Assembly: GCF_025685545.1 (NCBI RefSeq)
Contig: NZ_JAGSYC010000023.1
Coordinates: 1 to 64,000 of the forward strand
Reading direction: 5' to 3'
Origin: Granulicella paludicola
GTDB lineage: Bacteria; Acidobacteriota; Terriglobia; Terriglobales; Acidobacteriaceae
Length of the DNA: 64,000 bases
Positions 16,933-26,561 of the stretch are shown here, piece after piece; position 1 is the stretch's first letter, and every line of letters begins with the position of its first letter. The notes beneath the pieces are model-generated. The model had not been told where the DNA came from. It worked only from the letters and a program-made list of their open reading frames with translations, and did no database searches. The position numbers and the translations under genes were made by a program.

Positions 16933-18042
16933 CTAGTGCTTTGGCGCGACCATCTCCAGAGCGACGCGCACCTGATCCATTACCTCGTCCACCGTGATCG
17001 AGAGCAGGCAACGCTTGCCTTCGTCGACGCAGGTCTCCAGACCGCAGCCTGCGCACTCGACCTTGTGATAGATCACGCGATGCTGCGCGCCCATTGGAAA
17101 CCATTGGCCCGGGATGTTTCTAGCTGCGAACAGAGCGACGCAGGGCGTGCCAACGGCGGCGGCGAGATGCATTGGGCCGCTGTCGTGGCCGACGAAGATC
17201 TGCGCCAACTGCAGAGCAGCTGCGCTCTGGCGCGGGCTGAGGCGGCCGCAGAGGTTGACGACTGGACCGCCGCCGTTCAATCGCCACGCTGTGGCGGCGA
17301 ACTCGCTTGCGGCAGACTCTTCGGGAGCGCCAACTAGCAGCAGCGTGCGGCGCGGGTATTCGTCTGCGATGCGTCCGACCAGCGTGCGCCAGTTCTCTAC
17401 GCCCCAATCCTTTGCCTGGACTTTGGTGCCAACGCAGACGGCGAGGGGACGCTTTTCGAGAGCCTCTGCGCCGATCTGGCGGCGCGCTTCGGCGTTTTCC
17501 TTGTCGTCGAGGTGAAGGTCCCAGCTGGAGATATTGTCGACGCGGGCGTCGCCGAGCTCGCGGATGCAGCGGGCGAGGCGCTCGGCTTCGGGTTCCCAGT
17601 TGTCGACGCATTCGGCGTCGGTGTCGGCGCCGTAGAAGTTGCGCTGCGTGGCTTCGGTTGAGGGAAGTCCGATGATCTGCTTTACGCCGCACCAATCGAA
17701 GAACTTTGCGTCGCGCTCGACTGTTTCGAGGCCGCGCGCGGGGCCGAGGTAGATCACGACCTCCGGTTTCCAGCGGCGGATCGACCAGACCAGCTTCGCG
17801 AGCTCGAACCAGCTGCGCGTGCCTGCGGGATAGCCGAAGTAGCCGCCGATGAGGCCGATTCCACCGAGGACGGCTTCGGCTGCGGGAGCCTTCGAATGGA
17901 CGGGAAGGTTGGTCAGCAGGCGACGATCGGCGTCAGGAAATGCGCGCGCGATGAGGTGCAGGCTGGGGAGCGCAACGACCATATCGCCGAGGCTTCCGAG
18001 GCGATAGATGAGTACGCGGCGCGGCTTCGTACCGATCTCCAA
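16933..18042 (-). CDS. Glycosyltransferase family 9 (heptosyltransferase-like)
   Basis: A 369-aa GT9 enzyme, which transfers heptose from ADP-heptose to the LPS core at the inner membrane. The N-terminus RLGSLGDMVVALP (residues about 14-26) and the C-terminal GHDSGPMHLAAAVGTPCVALF (about 288-308) are hallmark motifs. The best start is a TTG at 18042, because GGAGGGGGG lies about 8 nt upstream and there is no in-frame ATG before the conserved RxGSLGD motif. It is the first gene of the operon with hldE. It could act as WaaF- or WaaC-type; the acceptor cannot be told. Confidence 0.9.
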   Translation of the reverse strand: MEIGTKPRRVLIYRLGSLGDMVVALPSLHLIARAFPDADRRLLTNLPVHSKAPAAEAVLGGIGLIGGYFGYPAGTRSWFELAKLVWSIRRWKPEVVIYLGPARGLETVERDAKFFDWCGVKQIIGLPSTEATQRNFYGADTDAECVDNWEPEAERLARCIRELGDARVDNISSWDLHLDDKENAEARRQIGAEALEKRPLAVCVGTKVQAKDWGVENWRTLVGRIADEYPRRTLLLVGAPEESAASEFAATAWRLNGGGPVVNLCGRLSPRQSAAALQLAQIFVGHDSGPMHLAAAVGTPCVALFAARNIPGQWFPMGAQHRVIYHKVECAGCGLETCVDEGKRCLLSITVDEVMDQVRVALEMVAPKH

Positions 18043-18485
18043 ACAGGTATCCCCCCTCCCCCCCCCTACTTAGTGGCCCAAAGTCTTGATTCGGGGCAGG
18101 ATAGGTCTGGAGAGTTGTGCGCGTAAGAAAGCCGCCAGGTCGTGGAGGCCGGCGGCTGCTCTGTTGCTCTATTTCTATTATAGCGAGCGGGAGAGGGTGA
18201 ACATGCAATTACTTTTGGGCGCGAAAAGCCGCATGGTTGCTGGGGATTTCGAGTTTTCCGAGTTTTGCGGGGGTTGACAGCGTTTGGAGGTAGCGGCGGG
18301 TCGAGATGCAGATTCCTCCGCTTCGCTACGGAATGACAACAAAAAAGCTGCGCTACCGAAGGACAACAAAGCTTCGCTACGGAAGGACGACAAAGCTGCT
18401 ACCGAAGGACAACAAAGAGGGGGGCGAGGGATGGGTTCGTCGCCCACGTCTCAGAAGCGAGACGTGGGGCACCCGAGTGGTTGGC
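18043..18485. other. Intergenic region between the LPS operon and alaS
   Basis: No gene is supported here. The first 80 nt hold a C-rich tract that acts as ribosome binding site and leader for the heptosyltransferase. The middle contains GATTCCTCCGCTTCGCTACG-type repeat sequence followed by a short tandem array (separate entry). The remainder, up to the alaS stop, shows no clear promoter or terminator. Confidence 0.6.
18320..18416. repeat. Tandem array of four ~24-nt repeats
   Basis: Four adjacent units start at 18320, 18347, 18371 and 18395. The consensus is GCTKCGCTACSGAAGGACAA followed by CAAA. The first unit is slightly longer (extra A residues) and the last lacks a few bases. Units differ by a few bases in an alternating fashion (GGAAGG / CGAAGG). 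There are no spacers, so it is not a CRISPR. The left flank (GCAGATTCCTCCGCTTCGC) looks like an interspersed repeat I associate with acidobacterial genomes. Confidence 0.75.
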
Positions 18486-21400
18486 TTAGCCGAGGAGGTC
18501 GCTGACGATGTCTTTGGCTGCCGAGAGGGTGGCGTCGAGGGCAGAGGTATCGCTGCCGCCGGCTTCGGCGAGGTCGGGACGACCGCCGCCTTTGCCGCCT
18601 ACCTTGGCGGCGAGAGCGCCGACGATCTTGCCGGCCTGCAGCTTGCCAGTGAGGTCCTTGGAGACGCCGACGATGAGCGAGACCTTGCCTTCGTTTGCGG
18701 CACCGAGGATGACTACGCCGGAGCCGAGCTTGCCGCGCAGTTCGTCGACGAGGTTGCGCATCTGGGACTTGTCGAGGCCGTCGACGCGCTGGGCGAGGAC
18801 CTTGATGCCCTTGACCTCAACGGCTGAGCCTGCAGCGTCAGCGGTTGCGGCGGAGGCGCTCTTCATCTTGAGCTGCTCCAGCTCGCGGCGGAGCTTCTTC
18901 ATCTCTTCTTCCTGCGCGTTGACGCGGGAGCGAAGAGCTTCGGCGCTGAGATCACTGCCGCCGACGAACTGGCTGGCGACCTTTGAGACTTCGGCATCGC
19001 GACGGAAGAGATCGAGAGCACCGGTACCGCTGACGGCTTCGACGCGACGGACGCCAGAGGCGACGGCACCTTCGCCTACCAGCTTGATGAGACCGATCTC
19101 GCCGGTGGCGGAGAGATGGGTGCCGCCGCAGAGTTCGGTGGAGAAGTCGCCGATCTTGACGACGCGGACACGGTCGCCGTACTTTTCGCCGAAGAGGGCC
19201 ATCGCTCCGTACTCGTGAATGGCTTCGTCGATTGGAACATCGACAAAGGTCTGCACGGTGGAGTTTTTGAGGATCTGAGCGTTCACGATTTCTTCGATCT
19301 CGCGCAGCTCTTCTTCGGCGACGCCGGTGAAGTGCGAGAAGTCGAAGCGGAGACGATTGGGGTCGTTGAGCGAGCCAGCCTGCTTGACGTGGGTGCCGAG
19401 CACCTGACGCAGAGCGGCGTGCAGGAGATGGGTGCCGGTATGGTTGCGCATGACGGCGGAGCGGACCTCGCCGTTGACCTGGGTGTCGACGGTGTCGCCG
19501 ACGGCGATGGTCTGCTTGGCGATGACAGCGTGGGCAAAGACGCCCTGGACGGGCTTTTTGCAGCCGGTGACCTCGGCGACGATGGTGTTGTGGTCGCCGG
19601 AGTAGAGCCAGCCGACATCGCCGACCTGACCGCCGGAGTCGGCGTAAAAGCTGGTGGCGTCGAGGACGACCTCGCCGGTTTCGCCGGGCTGGAGGGTGGC
19701 GACACCGACGCCTTCTTTGACGAGAGCGAGGACCTTCGCGCCATCGACGCGGAGGGCGGAGTAGCCTTCGAATTCGGTCTTGGGGAGTTCGCGGTAGACG
19801 GGGGCTGCGGACTTTTGATTGCCGCCTTTCCAGGAGGCGCGGGCACGGGCTTGTTCTTCTTCTTTGGCGCGCTCGAAGCCTTCGAGGTCGAAGTCAAGAC
19901 CCGCGTCACGTGCGGCATCCTGAATGAAGTCAAGGGGAAGCCCGAACGTTTCGTAGAGATTGAAGGCGTCTTTACCTGCATAAACAACGGGCTCACGCAG
20001 GATGTGATTCGTGCCTCCTTCATCGCCCCAATATTCACCGTTGAAGTCCGGTTGGTACTTCTCTTGAATGTTGTAATAGGCCTTATTCAGCGCGCTTACT
20101 TTTGCAACCTGCTCTTGAGATGAATCCTCTCCCGGTTTCGGGTGAGGTCCCGCTTCGTGAGCCGCTTCGGCGCGCTTGAACTCATCAAATAGTTTCTTGC
20201 GCTCGATCAATGCCTCTAATTGCTCATCGAGTTTTCCAAGAGCAGATGCAATCACCCGCGCGAACTGCTGCTCTTCTGCGAGGACGACCTTGGCCACGCG
20301 CTCTGCTGATTCCTTCAACTCCGGATACGCCGCAGCCATCTCATCGCGGACGGCGTAGACCATCTCGTGCATGAAGGGCTTTTCCTGACCGAGGAGGCGA
20401 CCGTGGCGGATGCCGCGGCGGAGGATCTTGCGCAGGACGTAGCCGCGGCCTTCGTTGGCGGGGAGCACGCCGTCGGAGATGAGGAAGGTGCTGGCACGGG
20501 CGTGGTCGGCGATGATGCGGAGCGAGGCTGCGTGCTTGTCGTCGGAGACGGCGAGGTGGGCGATGTCGGCGGGGGTGAGGGTGGCAGAAAGCGGTTGGGT
20601 GGTGGCGGCGCGGTCATGAGCGTCGGGGTTCTTCGACTGCGCGTCACGATGAAGCTGTGACGCTTCGCCCAGAATGACGGCATTCGTGGGGGTGTCGGCA
20701 GGGGAAAGTCCCTCAGGGGCTAAAGCCCCTCCTTCAGGTTGCGCAGTAACGGACGGGCTGAAGCCCGTCCCCTTCAAAGCGGGCGAAGTCCCGTTACCTG
20801 CGCCGGAGTGGGTGAGGCGGGCGGCGGCGGCGATGAGGGGGGTGAAGAGGTCAGACTCGTAGTTGGAGAGCTTGCCCTGGAGAACGGCGCTGAGGCGTTC
20901 GAGGCCCATGCCGGTGTCGATGCTGGGCTTGGGCAGTGGGGTGAGGGTGCCGTCGGAGCTGCGGTCGAACTGCATGAAGACGAGGTTCCAGATTTCGACG
21001 TAGCGCTGGTCGTCCTGCGGGAAGGGTTTGTCTTCACCTGTTTCGCTGGCAGCGAAGCCGAGGTCGTAGAAGATTTCGCTGCAGGGGCCGCAGGGGCCGG
21101 TGTCGCCCATCTGCCAGAAGTTGTCCTTGGCGGACATCTCGAAGATGCGTTCCTTGGGGACGCCGATTTCGATCCAGAACTGCTCGGCCTCGTTGTCGCG
21201 CGGGACAGAGTCTGTGCCTTCGAAGATGGTGACGTAGAGGCGGTCCTTGTCGATGGCGAACCAGTCGGGCGAGGTGAGGAGCTCCCAGGCGAAGGCGATG
21301 GCGTCGCGCTTGAAGTAGTCGCCGAAGCTGAAGTTGCCGAGCATCTCGAAGAAGGTGTGGTGGCGGCGGGTGAAGCCGACGTTTTCGAGATCGTTATGCT

Positions 21401-21623
21401 TGCCGCCGGCGCGGACGCACTTCTGGCTGGTGGCGGCGCGGGAGTAGGGGCGGACCTCGGCGCCGAGGAAGACGTCTTTGAACTGGTTCATGCCAGCGTT
21501 GGTGAACAGCAGCGTCGGGTCGTTGGTGGGAACGAGGGAGGACGAGTGCACGCGGCGGTGCTGCTTGGTTTCGAAAAACCTCAAAAACTCTTCACGAATC
21601 TGGTTGCCGCTCAAGTTGCGCAT
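18486..21623 (-). CDS. alaS: Alanyl-tRNA synthetase with two large insertions
   Basis: A 1045-aa AlaRS, which charges tRNA-Ala and proofreads Ser and Gly. The start at 21623 ([13 protein letters not shown]) matches the family; a TTG 33 nt upstream is unlikely. Visible parts: class II catalytic core with [12 protein letters not shown] and GMGLERL, tRNA-recognition part ([25 protein letters not shown]), editing site (HTGTHLLHA and ELCGGTHL) and C-terminal coiled coil with a glycine-rich end. The protein is about 170 aa longer than the usual ~875. One insertion (residues about 274-339) is encoded by palindromic repeat DNA; a second (about 474-549) sits in lower-GC, differently coded DNA. Both keep the frame open. 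Confidence 0.95.
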   Translation of the reverse strand: MRNLSGNQIREEFLRFFETKQHRRVHSSSLVPTNDPTLLFTNAGMNQFKDVFLGAEVRPYSRAATSQKCVRAGGKHNDLENVGFTRRHHTFFEMLGNFSFGDYFKRDAIAFAWELLTSPDWFAIDKDRLYVTIFEGTDSVPRDNEAEQFWIEIGVPKERIFEMSAKDNFWQMGDTGPCGPCSEIFYDLGFAASETGEDKPFPQDDQRYVEIWNLVFMQFDRSSDGTLTPLPKPSIDTGMGLERLSAVLQGKLSNYESDLFTPLIAAAARLTHSGAGNGTSPALKGTGFSPSVTAQPEGGALAPEGLSPADTPTNAVILGEASQLHRDAQSKNPDAHDRAATTQPLSATLTPADIAHLAVSDDKHAASLRIIADHARASTFLISDGVLPANEGRGYVLRKILRRGIRHGRLLGQEKPFMHEMVYAVRDEMAAAYPELKESAERVAKVVLAEEQQFARVIASALGKLDEQLEALIERKKLFDEFKRAEAAHEAGPHPKPGEDSSQEQVAKVSALNKAYYNIQEKYQPDFNGEYWGDEGGTNHILREPVVYAGKDAFNLYETFGLPLDFIQDAARDAGLDFDLEGFERAKEEEQARARASWKGGNQKSAAPVYRELPKTEFEGYSALRVDGAKVLALVKEGVGVATLQPGETGEVVLDATSFYADSGGQVGDVGWLYSGDHNTIVAEVTGCKKPVQGVFAHAVIAKQTIAVGDTVDTQVNGEVRSAVMRNHTGTHLLHAALRQVLGTHVKQAGSLNDPNRLRFDFSHFTGVAEEELREIEEIVNAQILKNSTVQTFVDVPIDEAIHEYGAMALFGEKYGDRVRVVKIGDFSTELCGGTHLSATGEIGLIKLVGEGAVASGVRRVEAVSGTGALDLFRRDAEVSKVASQFVGGSDLSAEALRSRVNAQEEEMKKLRRELEQLKMKSASAATADAAGSAVEVKGIKVLAQRVDGLDKSQMRNLVDELRGKLGSGVVILGAANEGKVSLIVGVSKDLTGKLQAGKIVGALAAKVGGKGGGRPDLAEAGGSDTSALDATLSAAKDIVSDLLG
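20607..20804. repeat. Palindromic repeat element inserted in-frame in alaS
   Basis: Three hairpin-forming palindromes lie within this stretch: GCGTCAC/GTGACGC (20641-20647 and 20657-20663), AGGGGC-TAAA-GCCCCT (20715-20730) and GGACGGGCT-GA-AGCCCGTCC (20751-20770). The first, with flanks, resembles an intergenic copy near 30,409-30,431. The region is read through in alaS as a low-complexity, Pro/Ala/Gly-rich segment absent from typical AlaRS between the catalytic core and tRNA-recognition helices. Exact borders are estimated from the protein break points. Confidence 0.75.
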
Positions 21624-21705
21624 AGAGATTAAGTTTATCAGTGCAACGGATGGCAAAAACTTCCCCGAGACTCTTCGCGTTCAGGTAGCGTCATATCCAT
21701 TAGCT

Positions 21706-22452
21706 ATGATCCTGGCCCCTCACGCGCTCGCTTTCCTACTCGCCGCACCGGCGGCTCATGCTTCTGCGGCGCACCATGGCGGCAATTCTTTTGTGCATTT
21801 TCTGTTTCGGTTTGGGCTGTTCGGGTTGCCGTTGATTTCGGCGGTGGACAGCTCGTTTGTGCCGCTGCCGATTCCGGGTGTGACGGATATCTTGATCATC
21901 GTGTATGCGGCGAGCAAGGCAAACCTGTTCCTACTGGTGGCGCTCGCGACGATCGGGTCGGCGGCGGGTGGGCTGTTTTCCCATGCGGCGGGGCGGGCCG
22001 GTGGGCTGGCGTTCCTGGAGAAGCATGTGTCACCCGCGATATTGAAGCGGGTGACGGAATGGATGGACAAGCACGCGATCCTGGCGGTGGCTCTGCCGGC
22101 GCTGCTGCCGCCGCCGATGCCGCTATCGCCGTTTGTGCTGGTGGCGGGGGCGGCGCATATGTCGCGCAGGAAGTTCATGACGGCGTTTACGATCAGCCGC
22201 TTTGTGCGGCACTGCCTGGCGGCGTGGATCGGCGTGCATTATGGGCGGCATGTGATCCATCTGTGGAACCAGTTTTCGGCAAAGTGGGGCGTGACGATTC
22301 TGGTGGTGCTGTGGACGACGATCATTCTGTTTACGGCGATTGCGATCTGGCAGCTGTATAAGACGTCGCGGGATTTGAAGCAGGGTGGGGCTTCGAGTGG
22401 AGCCGGTTCGCAAGGAGCGAAGTCTCAGGGAGCTAAGCCGCAGCAGGCATAG
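21706..22452 (+). CDS. DedA/VTT-type membrane protein
   Basis: A 248-aa integral membrane protein with a likely N-terminal membrane segment and four or five more (residues about 35-60, 75-95, 120-150, 165-190, 200-225). The segment FGLPLISAVDSSFVPLPIPG and the glycine-rich stretch GSAAGGLFSHAAGRAGG fit the VTT (DedA/YqaA) family, which is involved in lipid flipping and membrane homeostasis. The start at 21706 is chosen as the first ATG after the alaS promoter region; reading from further upstream runs antisense to alaS. The C-terminal tail is Gly/Ser/Gln-rich and overlaps the convergent next gene by 20 nt. Confidence 0.75.
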   Translation: MILAPHALAFLLAAPAAHASAAHHGGNSFVHFLFRFGLFGLPLISAVDSSFVPLPIPGVTDILIIVYAASKANLFLLVALATIGSAAGGLFSHAAGRAGGLAFLEKHVSPAILKRVTEWMDKHAILAVALPALLPPPMPLSPFVLVAGAAHMSRRKFMTAFTISRFVRHCLAAWIGVHYGRHVIHLWNQFSAKWGVTILVVLWTTIILFTAIAIWQLYKTSRDLKQGGASSGAGSQGAKSQGAKPQQA

Positions 22453-23122
22453 GGGTTCGGGGGGCGAACTTGCGCTTGTAGTAGGCGGTGGTGAGGACGA
22501 TGGCGGGGACTCCGAGGGCGGTGGGCCAGAGCCACAACCACAGATGGTTTCCGAAGAGGCGAGGCAGCGTGACGACGCTGAAGGCTGTCCACGCTGCGAT
22601 GTAGCTGCCGATAAAGTTGCCGAGGTGGGTGTACCACCAGAACATCTTTTCGGTGGGTTTGCGGAGAAAGCTTTTCATCTGGACGAAGGCGAGGCGCATG
22701 CCGAGCAGGCCGAAGACGATGGCAACGGGGCCCATGTTCTGGACGACGGCGTTGTGGAAGGCTCCGAGATAGGCGAGCAGGAAGCTGGAGGCAAAGGTGA
22801 GGCCGCCGGCGATCCAGTCGATAGGTTTGGCGTGGCCGCCGCGGGTGAGGTCTTTGAGCTTGAGCACGCGATAGCCGGAGAACGCGGCATAGAAGCTGAA
22901 GACCGCAACCATCGCAAGGAAGAGCACAGGACGATAGAGCGCCATGGGGAGCGCGGTGATGGCGACGCCGCCCATCGCCCAGAGATAGACCATGCCCCAG
23001 CGCTTATGCAGCTTGCCGCCTTTGGCGGTGGCCAGCGCGACGGGTGCGAGCAGGAAGGAGCCGAAGCCGCAGGCGATGTGTATGGCTAGCAAGGTCTTCA
23101 TCCAGAGTGGATCGGATGCCAT
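22433..23122 (-). CDS. Predicted multi-pass membrane protein (DUF2306-like)
   Basis: A 229-aa protein with about six or seven membrane segments. The first helix (LLAIHIACGFGSFLLAPVAL, residues about 11-30) followed by GGKLHKRWGMVY has the pattern of DUF2306-type membrane proteins (H-x-x-x-G and H-R-x-x-G). A basic C-terminus (YYKRKF) follows the last helix. Its function is not known. It is convergent with the DedA-like gene and its 3' ends overlap by 20 nt. It starts about 80 nt from the SRP RNA gene, on the opposite strand. Confidence 0.65.
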   Translation of the reverse strand: MASDPLWMKTLLAIHIACGFGSFLLAPVALATAKGGKLHKRWGMVYLWAMGGVAITALPMALYRPVLFLAMVAVFSFYAAFSGYRVLKLKDLTRGGHAKPIDWIAGGLTFASSFLLAYLGAFHNAVVQNMGPVAIVFGLLGMRLAFVQMKSFLRKPTEKMFWWYTHLGNFIGSYIAAWTAFSVVTLPRLFGNHLWLWLWPTALGVPAIVLTTAYYKRKFAPRTPMPAAA

Positions 23123-23200
23123 GGTTCACCTCGGGTGTTCGGTGTGCGGCTGTCTGCAGACACTATATCCACAAACGTGGGCAATGCTAAACTTGTCCAT

Positions 23201-23298
23201 GTGCCGGGTCCTACGCGACGTATTCCCGCCAACCCCGCCAGGTCCGGAAGGAAGCAACGGCAACGGGCCAATATGGGTGCAGTAGGGAAACCCGGTAC
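23201..23298 (+). ncRNA. ffs: Small signal recognition particle RNA (4.5S type)
   Basis: A 98-nt RNA. The ends GTGCCGGGT (23201-23209) and ACCCGGTAC (23290-23298) pair almost perfectly (one G-U). The conserved domain IV is present: CCAGGTCCGGAAGGAAGCAA with the GGAA tetraloop and the Ffh-binding internal loop, closed by strands with GGGTGCAG and AGGGAAACC. A TAAACT box about 7 nt upstream may be the -10 element. It is the universal RNA of the SRP, which targets nascent membrane proteins. Confidence 0.95.
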
Positions 23299-23465
23299 AC
23301 TTCCCCCAACTACAATTTCAGCTTTCATGCCGTTTCGGTGCCTCGGGGTTATCGACAGGATGAGGCTGTGTGGTCCTTGTTGAGCAGCGTTGAGTGGTCG
23401 GAACGCGATACCATTCACATTGTTGTTCTTTTGCCTAATGCTGTTTGTACCTGGAGGTTGAAGTT

Positions 23466-24482
23466 TTGAGTCTGTCGTTGAAGCCCCGCCACTCGGTCCG
23501 TGCCAAGATTTCAGCTGTCGGAGCGTATGTTCCGCCTCGCCTGCTCACCAATGCGGACCTGGAGAAGATGGTGGCCACCAACGATCAGTGGATTACTGAG
23601 CGGACCGGCATCCGGGAGCGGCACATCGTCGAGCCGGGAACGCCGACGAGCGATCTGGCGACGGAGGCGGCGAAGATCTGCCTGGCGAACCGCGGGATTG
23701 GGGCGGAAGAGGTGGATGCAATCATCGTGGCGACGGTGACGCCGGACATGATGTTTCCGGCTACGGCCTGCCTGGTGCAGGCGAAGCTGGGAGCTACGAA
23801 GGCCTGGGGTTTCGATCTGTCGGCGGCGTGCTCGGGGTACCTGTACGCGCTGCAGATGGGGGCGAAGCTGGTGGAGTCGGGCGCACACAAGAAGGTGCTG
23901 GTGATCGGAGCGGACGTGATGAGCTCGATCATCGACTATACGGACCGATCCACGTGCATTCTGTTCGGCGACGGTGCGGGAGCGACTCTGATTGAGCCGT
24001 GCGAAGAGGGTGAGGTCGGCTTGATCGATTACCTGCACGAGGTGGATGGCTCCGGCGCGAGCGCGCTGAATATGCCGGGTGGCGGCAGTCTGCATCCGGC
24101 GACGCATGCGACGATCGATGCCAAGCAGCACTTTGTGCATCAGGATGGCGGCTCGGTATACAAGGTGGCGGTGCGCAAGATGGCGGAGCTGGCTGAAGGC
24201 GTGCTGAAGCGGAACGAGATTACGGGCTCAGACATCGACTGCTTTATACCGCACCAGGCGAACCGCCGCATCATCGAGGCGACTGCAGACCGGCTGGGGA
24301 TGCCGCTGGAGCGGGTGGTGATCAACATCGACCGCTACGGCAACACAACGGCGGCGACGATTCCTCTCGCGATGGATACGGCGATCAAGGAAGGCCGCCT
24401 GAAGAAGGGCAGCCTTGTGCTGCTGGCCAGCTTTGGTGGCGGATACACGATCGGGTCGACGCTGCTGCGCTGGGAGTTCTAG
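23466..24482 (+). CDS. fabH: Beta-ketoacyl-ACP synthase III (FabH)
   Basis: A 338-aa condensing enzyme that starts fatty-acid synthesis from acetyl-CoA and malonyl-ACP. The Cys of the active site is in [11 protein letters not shown], the His in PHQANRR and the Asn in [14 protein letters not shown]; the C-terminus ends in [14 protein letters not shown]. Start: TTG at 23466 with GGAGG at 23453-23457 (8-nt spacer). An in-frame TTG at 23445 would lie upstream of this binding site. It lies downstream of ffs, on the same strand. Confidence 0.95.
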   Translation: MSLSLKPRHSVRAKISAVGAYVPPRLLTNADLEKMVATNDQWITERTGIRERHIVEPGTPTSDLATEAAKICLANRGIGAEEVDAIIVATVTPDMMFPATACLVQAKLGATKAWGFDLSAACSGYLYALQMGAKLVESGAHKKVLVIGADVMSSIIDYTDRSTCILFGDGAGATLIEPCEEGEVGLIDYLHEVDGSGASALNMPGGGSLHPATHATIDAKQHFVHQDGGSVYKVAVRKMAELAEGVLKRNEITGSDIDCFIPHQANRRIIEATADRLGMPLERVVINIDRYGNTTAATIPLAMDTAIKEGRLKKGSLVLLASFGGGYTIGSTLLRWEF

Positions 24483-24549
24483 CGTCGCGTCGGTAGAGTA
24501 TTTGCATTTTGGGTCGGACCTTCGGCCCTCTGGTTCCGTTGCGACTCTG

Positions 24550-24572
24550 AACCCAGGCCTGCGGCCTGGGTT
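24550..24572. terminator. Palindromic hairpin between fabH and the MutS-like gene
   Basis: AACCCAGGCC (24550-24559) and GGCCTGGGTT (24563-24572) are exact inverted repeats with a 3-nt loop, between two convergent genes. No long T-run follows on either strand. It may act as a bidirectional terminator or be one of the short GC-rich interspersed palindromes seen elsewhere in this window. Confidence 0.5.
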
Positions 24573-24628
24573 GTTATGTGACCGCGCCGTTGGCGCTAAA
24601 CAAAAAAATCCGACTCGTCGAGCATGGG

Positions 24629-26419
24629 CTATTCCATCAGACCCAGCAGGCGCACTATCGCCAGAGCGTTGGTAGTGCGGTTGACGCCGGGTTTGAGCAG
24701 GTAGTCGAAGCCCAGCGGGTCGTCCTCGTTGGGGCTTGCCATGTGGACGTTGCTGCCGCGCAGTTCTTTGATCTCGGCGAGTTCTGCCAGGGCGAGATCG
24801 TGCGTGGAGAGAGCGCCGATAGCTCCAGTGTGGAGCAGGCCGCGAACGACGGCTCCAGCTGCTTCGCGCCGGTCGGCAGAGTTGGTGCCACTCAGGATTT
24901 CATCGATCAGGAAGAGACATTGCGAGGGGTTCTCGCGAGCGAGAGTAAGCAGAGAGCGAAGGCGTTCGACCTCGGCGAGGAACTTGGATTTGCCTTCGGC
25001 GAGCGAGTCGCGAACGGCGAGGGAAGCTCCTACGCGCAGGACACTGAGGCGCAGCTTTTTTGCAGGGACTGGAGCGCCTGCGAGGCCTAGCACCGTATTG
25101 ATGCCCACGGTGCGGAGCAAGGTGGATTTGCCTGCCATGTTGGAGCCTGAGATGAGCAGGAATTGCGTGTCGCCGCTGAGACGGACGCTGTTTGCCACCG
25201 CCTTACCACGCGGCAGCAGAGGGTGCCGCATAGCGACGGCGTCGAAGACAGCAGAGCCTTCGACGATTTCGGGGTAGACGTTTTGATCGTGTTCTGCGGC
25301 GTAGGTTGCGAGGGCGAGCAGGGCTTCGAATTGAGACCACGCTGCGACCCATTGCCGCATCGGTTCGCCGTAGCGTGCCTTCCAGTGGCGAAGCGCGTAG
25401 GCGGCGTGCGTGCCTCCGCAGAGGATGACGGATAGCGTGGAGAACCATTCCTTGTCGCGATGCTCGACGACCATCAGCCAGCGTTCGAGGTAGCGGAGCA
25501 CCTCGTCCTGATTGACGCAGGCGCGTTGCAGTTCGAGGAGCAGGTCCGATTCGAACCTGGCTTCCTGCAGAATCTTAAGGCCACGGCGAAGGATGGCGGT
25601 TTGTCCGAGGAGTTTCTTGGCTGCCTTGAGTTCCTTGACGACGTCGGGCTTGAGCCAGAGGCACAACATGCCCTGCGCCAGCAGCAGCGATTCGATGAAG
25701 CGGAGATACTTTGTGAAGGCTCCATAGCGAAGTTCGCCGAGCAGGAGAAGCGAGATCCAGGCGATGTTGACGGCGACCAGCAATGGGCGAATCCATGGCG
25801 CGGGAGCGGGGGTTTCTACGTCGAGCCACTGCTCGTAGGTCTCTGCGGGGATCTCTTCGAACTTCGAGGCACCGAGCAGGGCGACGCGCTCGCGTAGATC
25901 GAGCGCAGGGGTTAGTTCTTTGACGGCTTCTTGTCGGCGGCGCGTCTCCGCTGCGGTGGTGGAATCGAGCAGCAGACCGACGAGCGCCTTCTGGCCGATG
26001 GCGGTGCGTGTCGTTGCCAGCAGACCTACGAGAGACTCGGGGCCGACGACATCGAGATCCCAGGCGCAGAGATGGTCGTAGGAGACGAGAGCTTCGCCAG
26101 TATGTCCGCTCTGGGTTTCGACTTCGTTGACGCGGTCGAGCGCGGTTCCGTAGAGGCTCGAGAGGCGCATGGCCTTCTGCTCCTGCGCGCGGAGCATGCG
26201 CCAGTAGATGCCCACGGCCGCTAATGGTACGAGGACCGCGAGAACGGCCCAGTAACTGCCGTGCGCGAAGATCGCAAGGTAGCCCTGTCGGCAGGCCATC
26301 GCTACGAGTATCGCTACGCCGAAGCCATACATATCACCTCGGGTCTTAAGCCGCGCAAACTCTCCGTTCGCAGCCGACCTGCGCCGCTCGTACTCACCAA
26401 CGATCTGTTCTGCCATGTG
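24629..26419 (-). CDS. Membrane-anchored MutS-family ATPase
   Basis: A 596-aa protein with the MutS core and ATPase domains. Two hydrophobic stretches near the N-terminus (residues about 31-48 and 51-70) suggest membrane anchoring, unlike MutS1 or MutS2. The C-terminal ATPase has Walker A (GSNMAGKSTLLRTVG), the DSLAEGKSKFLAE segment, Walker B (LFLIDEILSGTN) and the STHD signature. The mismatch-binding domain and Smr endonuclease domain are absent. The start at 26419 is the ATG of MAEQIVGEYE; an upstream in-frame extension is poorly conserved in style. Such proteins are annotated simply as MutS-related, and their role is not known. Confidence 0.8.
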   Translation of the reverse strand, partial: HMAEQIVGEYERRRSAANGEFARLKTRGDMYGFGVAILVAMACRQGYLAIFAHGSYWAVLAVLVPLAAVGIYWRMLRAQEQKAMRLSSLYGTALDRVNEVETQSGHTGEALVSYDHLCAWDLDVVGPESLVGLLATTRTAIGQKALVGLLLDSTTAAETRRRQEAVKELTPALDLRERVALLGASKFEEIPAETYEQWLDVETPAPAPWIRPLLVAVNIAWISLLLLGELRYGAFTKYLRFIESLLLAQGMLCLWLKPDVVKELKAAKKLLGQTAILRRGLKILQEARFESDLLLELQRACVNQDEVLRYLERWLMVVEHRDKEWFSTLSVILCGGTHAAYALRHWKARYGEPMRQWVAAWSQFEALLALATYAAEHDQNVYPEIVEGSAVFDAVAMRHPLLPRGKAVANSVRLSGDTQFLLISGSNMAGKSTLLRTVGINTVLGLAGAPVPAKKLRLSVLRVGASLAVRDSLAEGKSKFLAEVERLRSLLTLARENPSQCLFLIDEILSGTNSADRREAAGAVVRGLLHTGAIGALSTHDLALAELAEIKELRGSNVHMASPNEDDPLGFDYLLKPGVNRTTNALAIVRLLGLME

Positions 26420-26561
26420 CTCAGGATAGCCTTTATGGCGAAGACAGATGCAAACGCAGAACCCCCTTCGGGGATGACGAGCAAAGATGACAAACAAAAA
26501 GCGAGGGCAAGAGCGCCGGGAACGCTTGCCTGTTTCGAGAGGAAACACATACCCTTGCGCC

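Noticed and set aside
18320-18416. CRISPR array
   Set aside because: The units are directly adjacent, with no unique spacers and no cas genes near.
19116-21632. Two long plus-strand frames within alaS
   Set aside because: They lie antisense to alaS; the sequences are Gly/Asp/Glu-rich shadow peptides with no motif.
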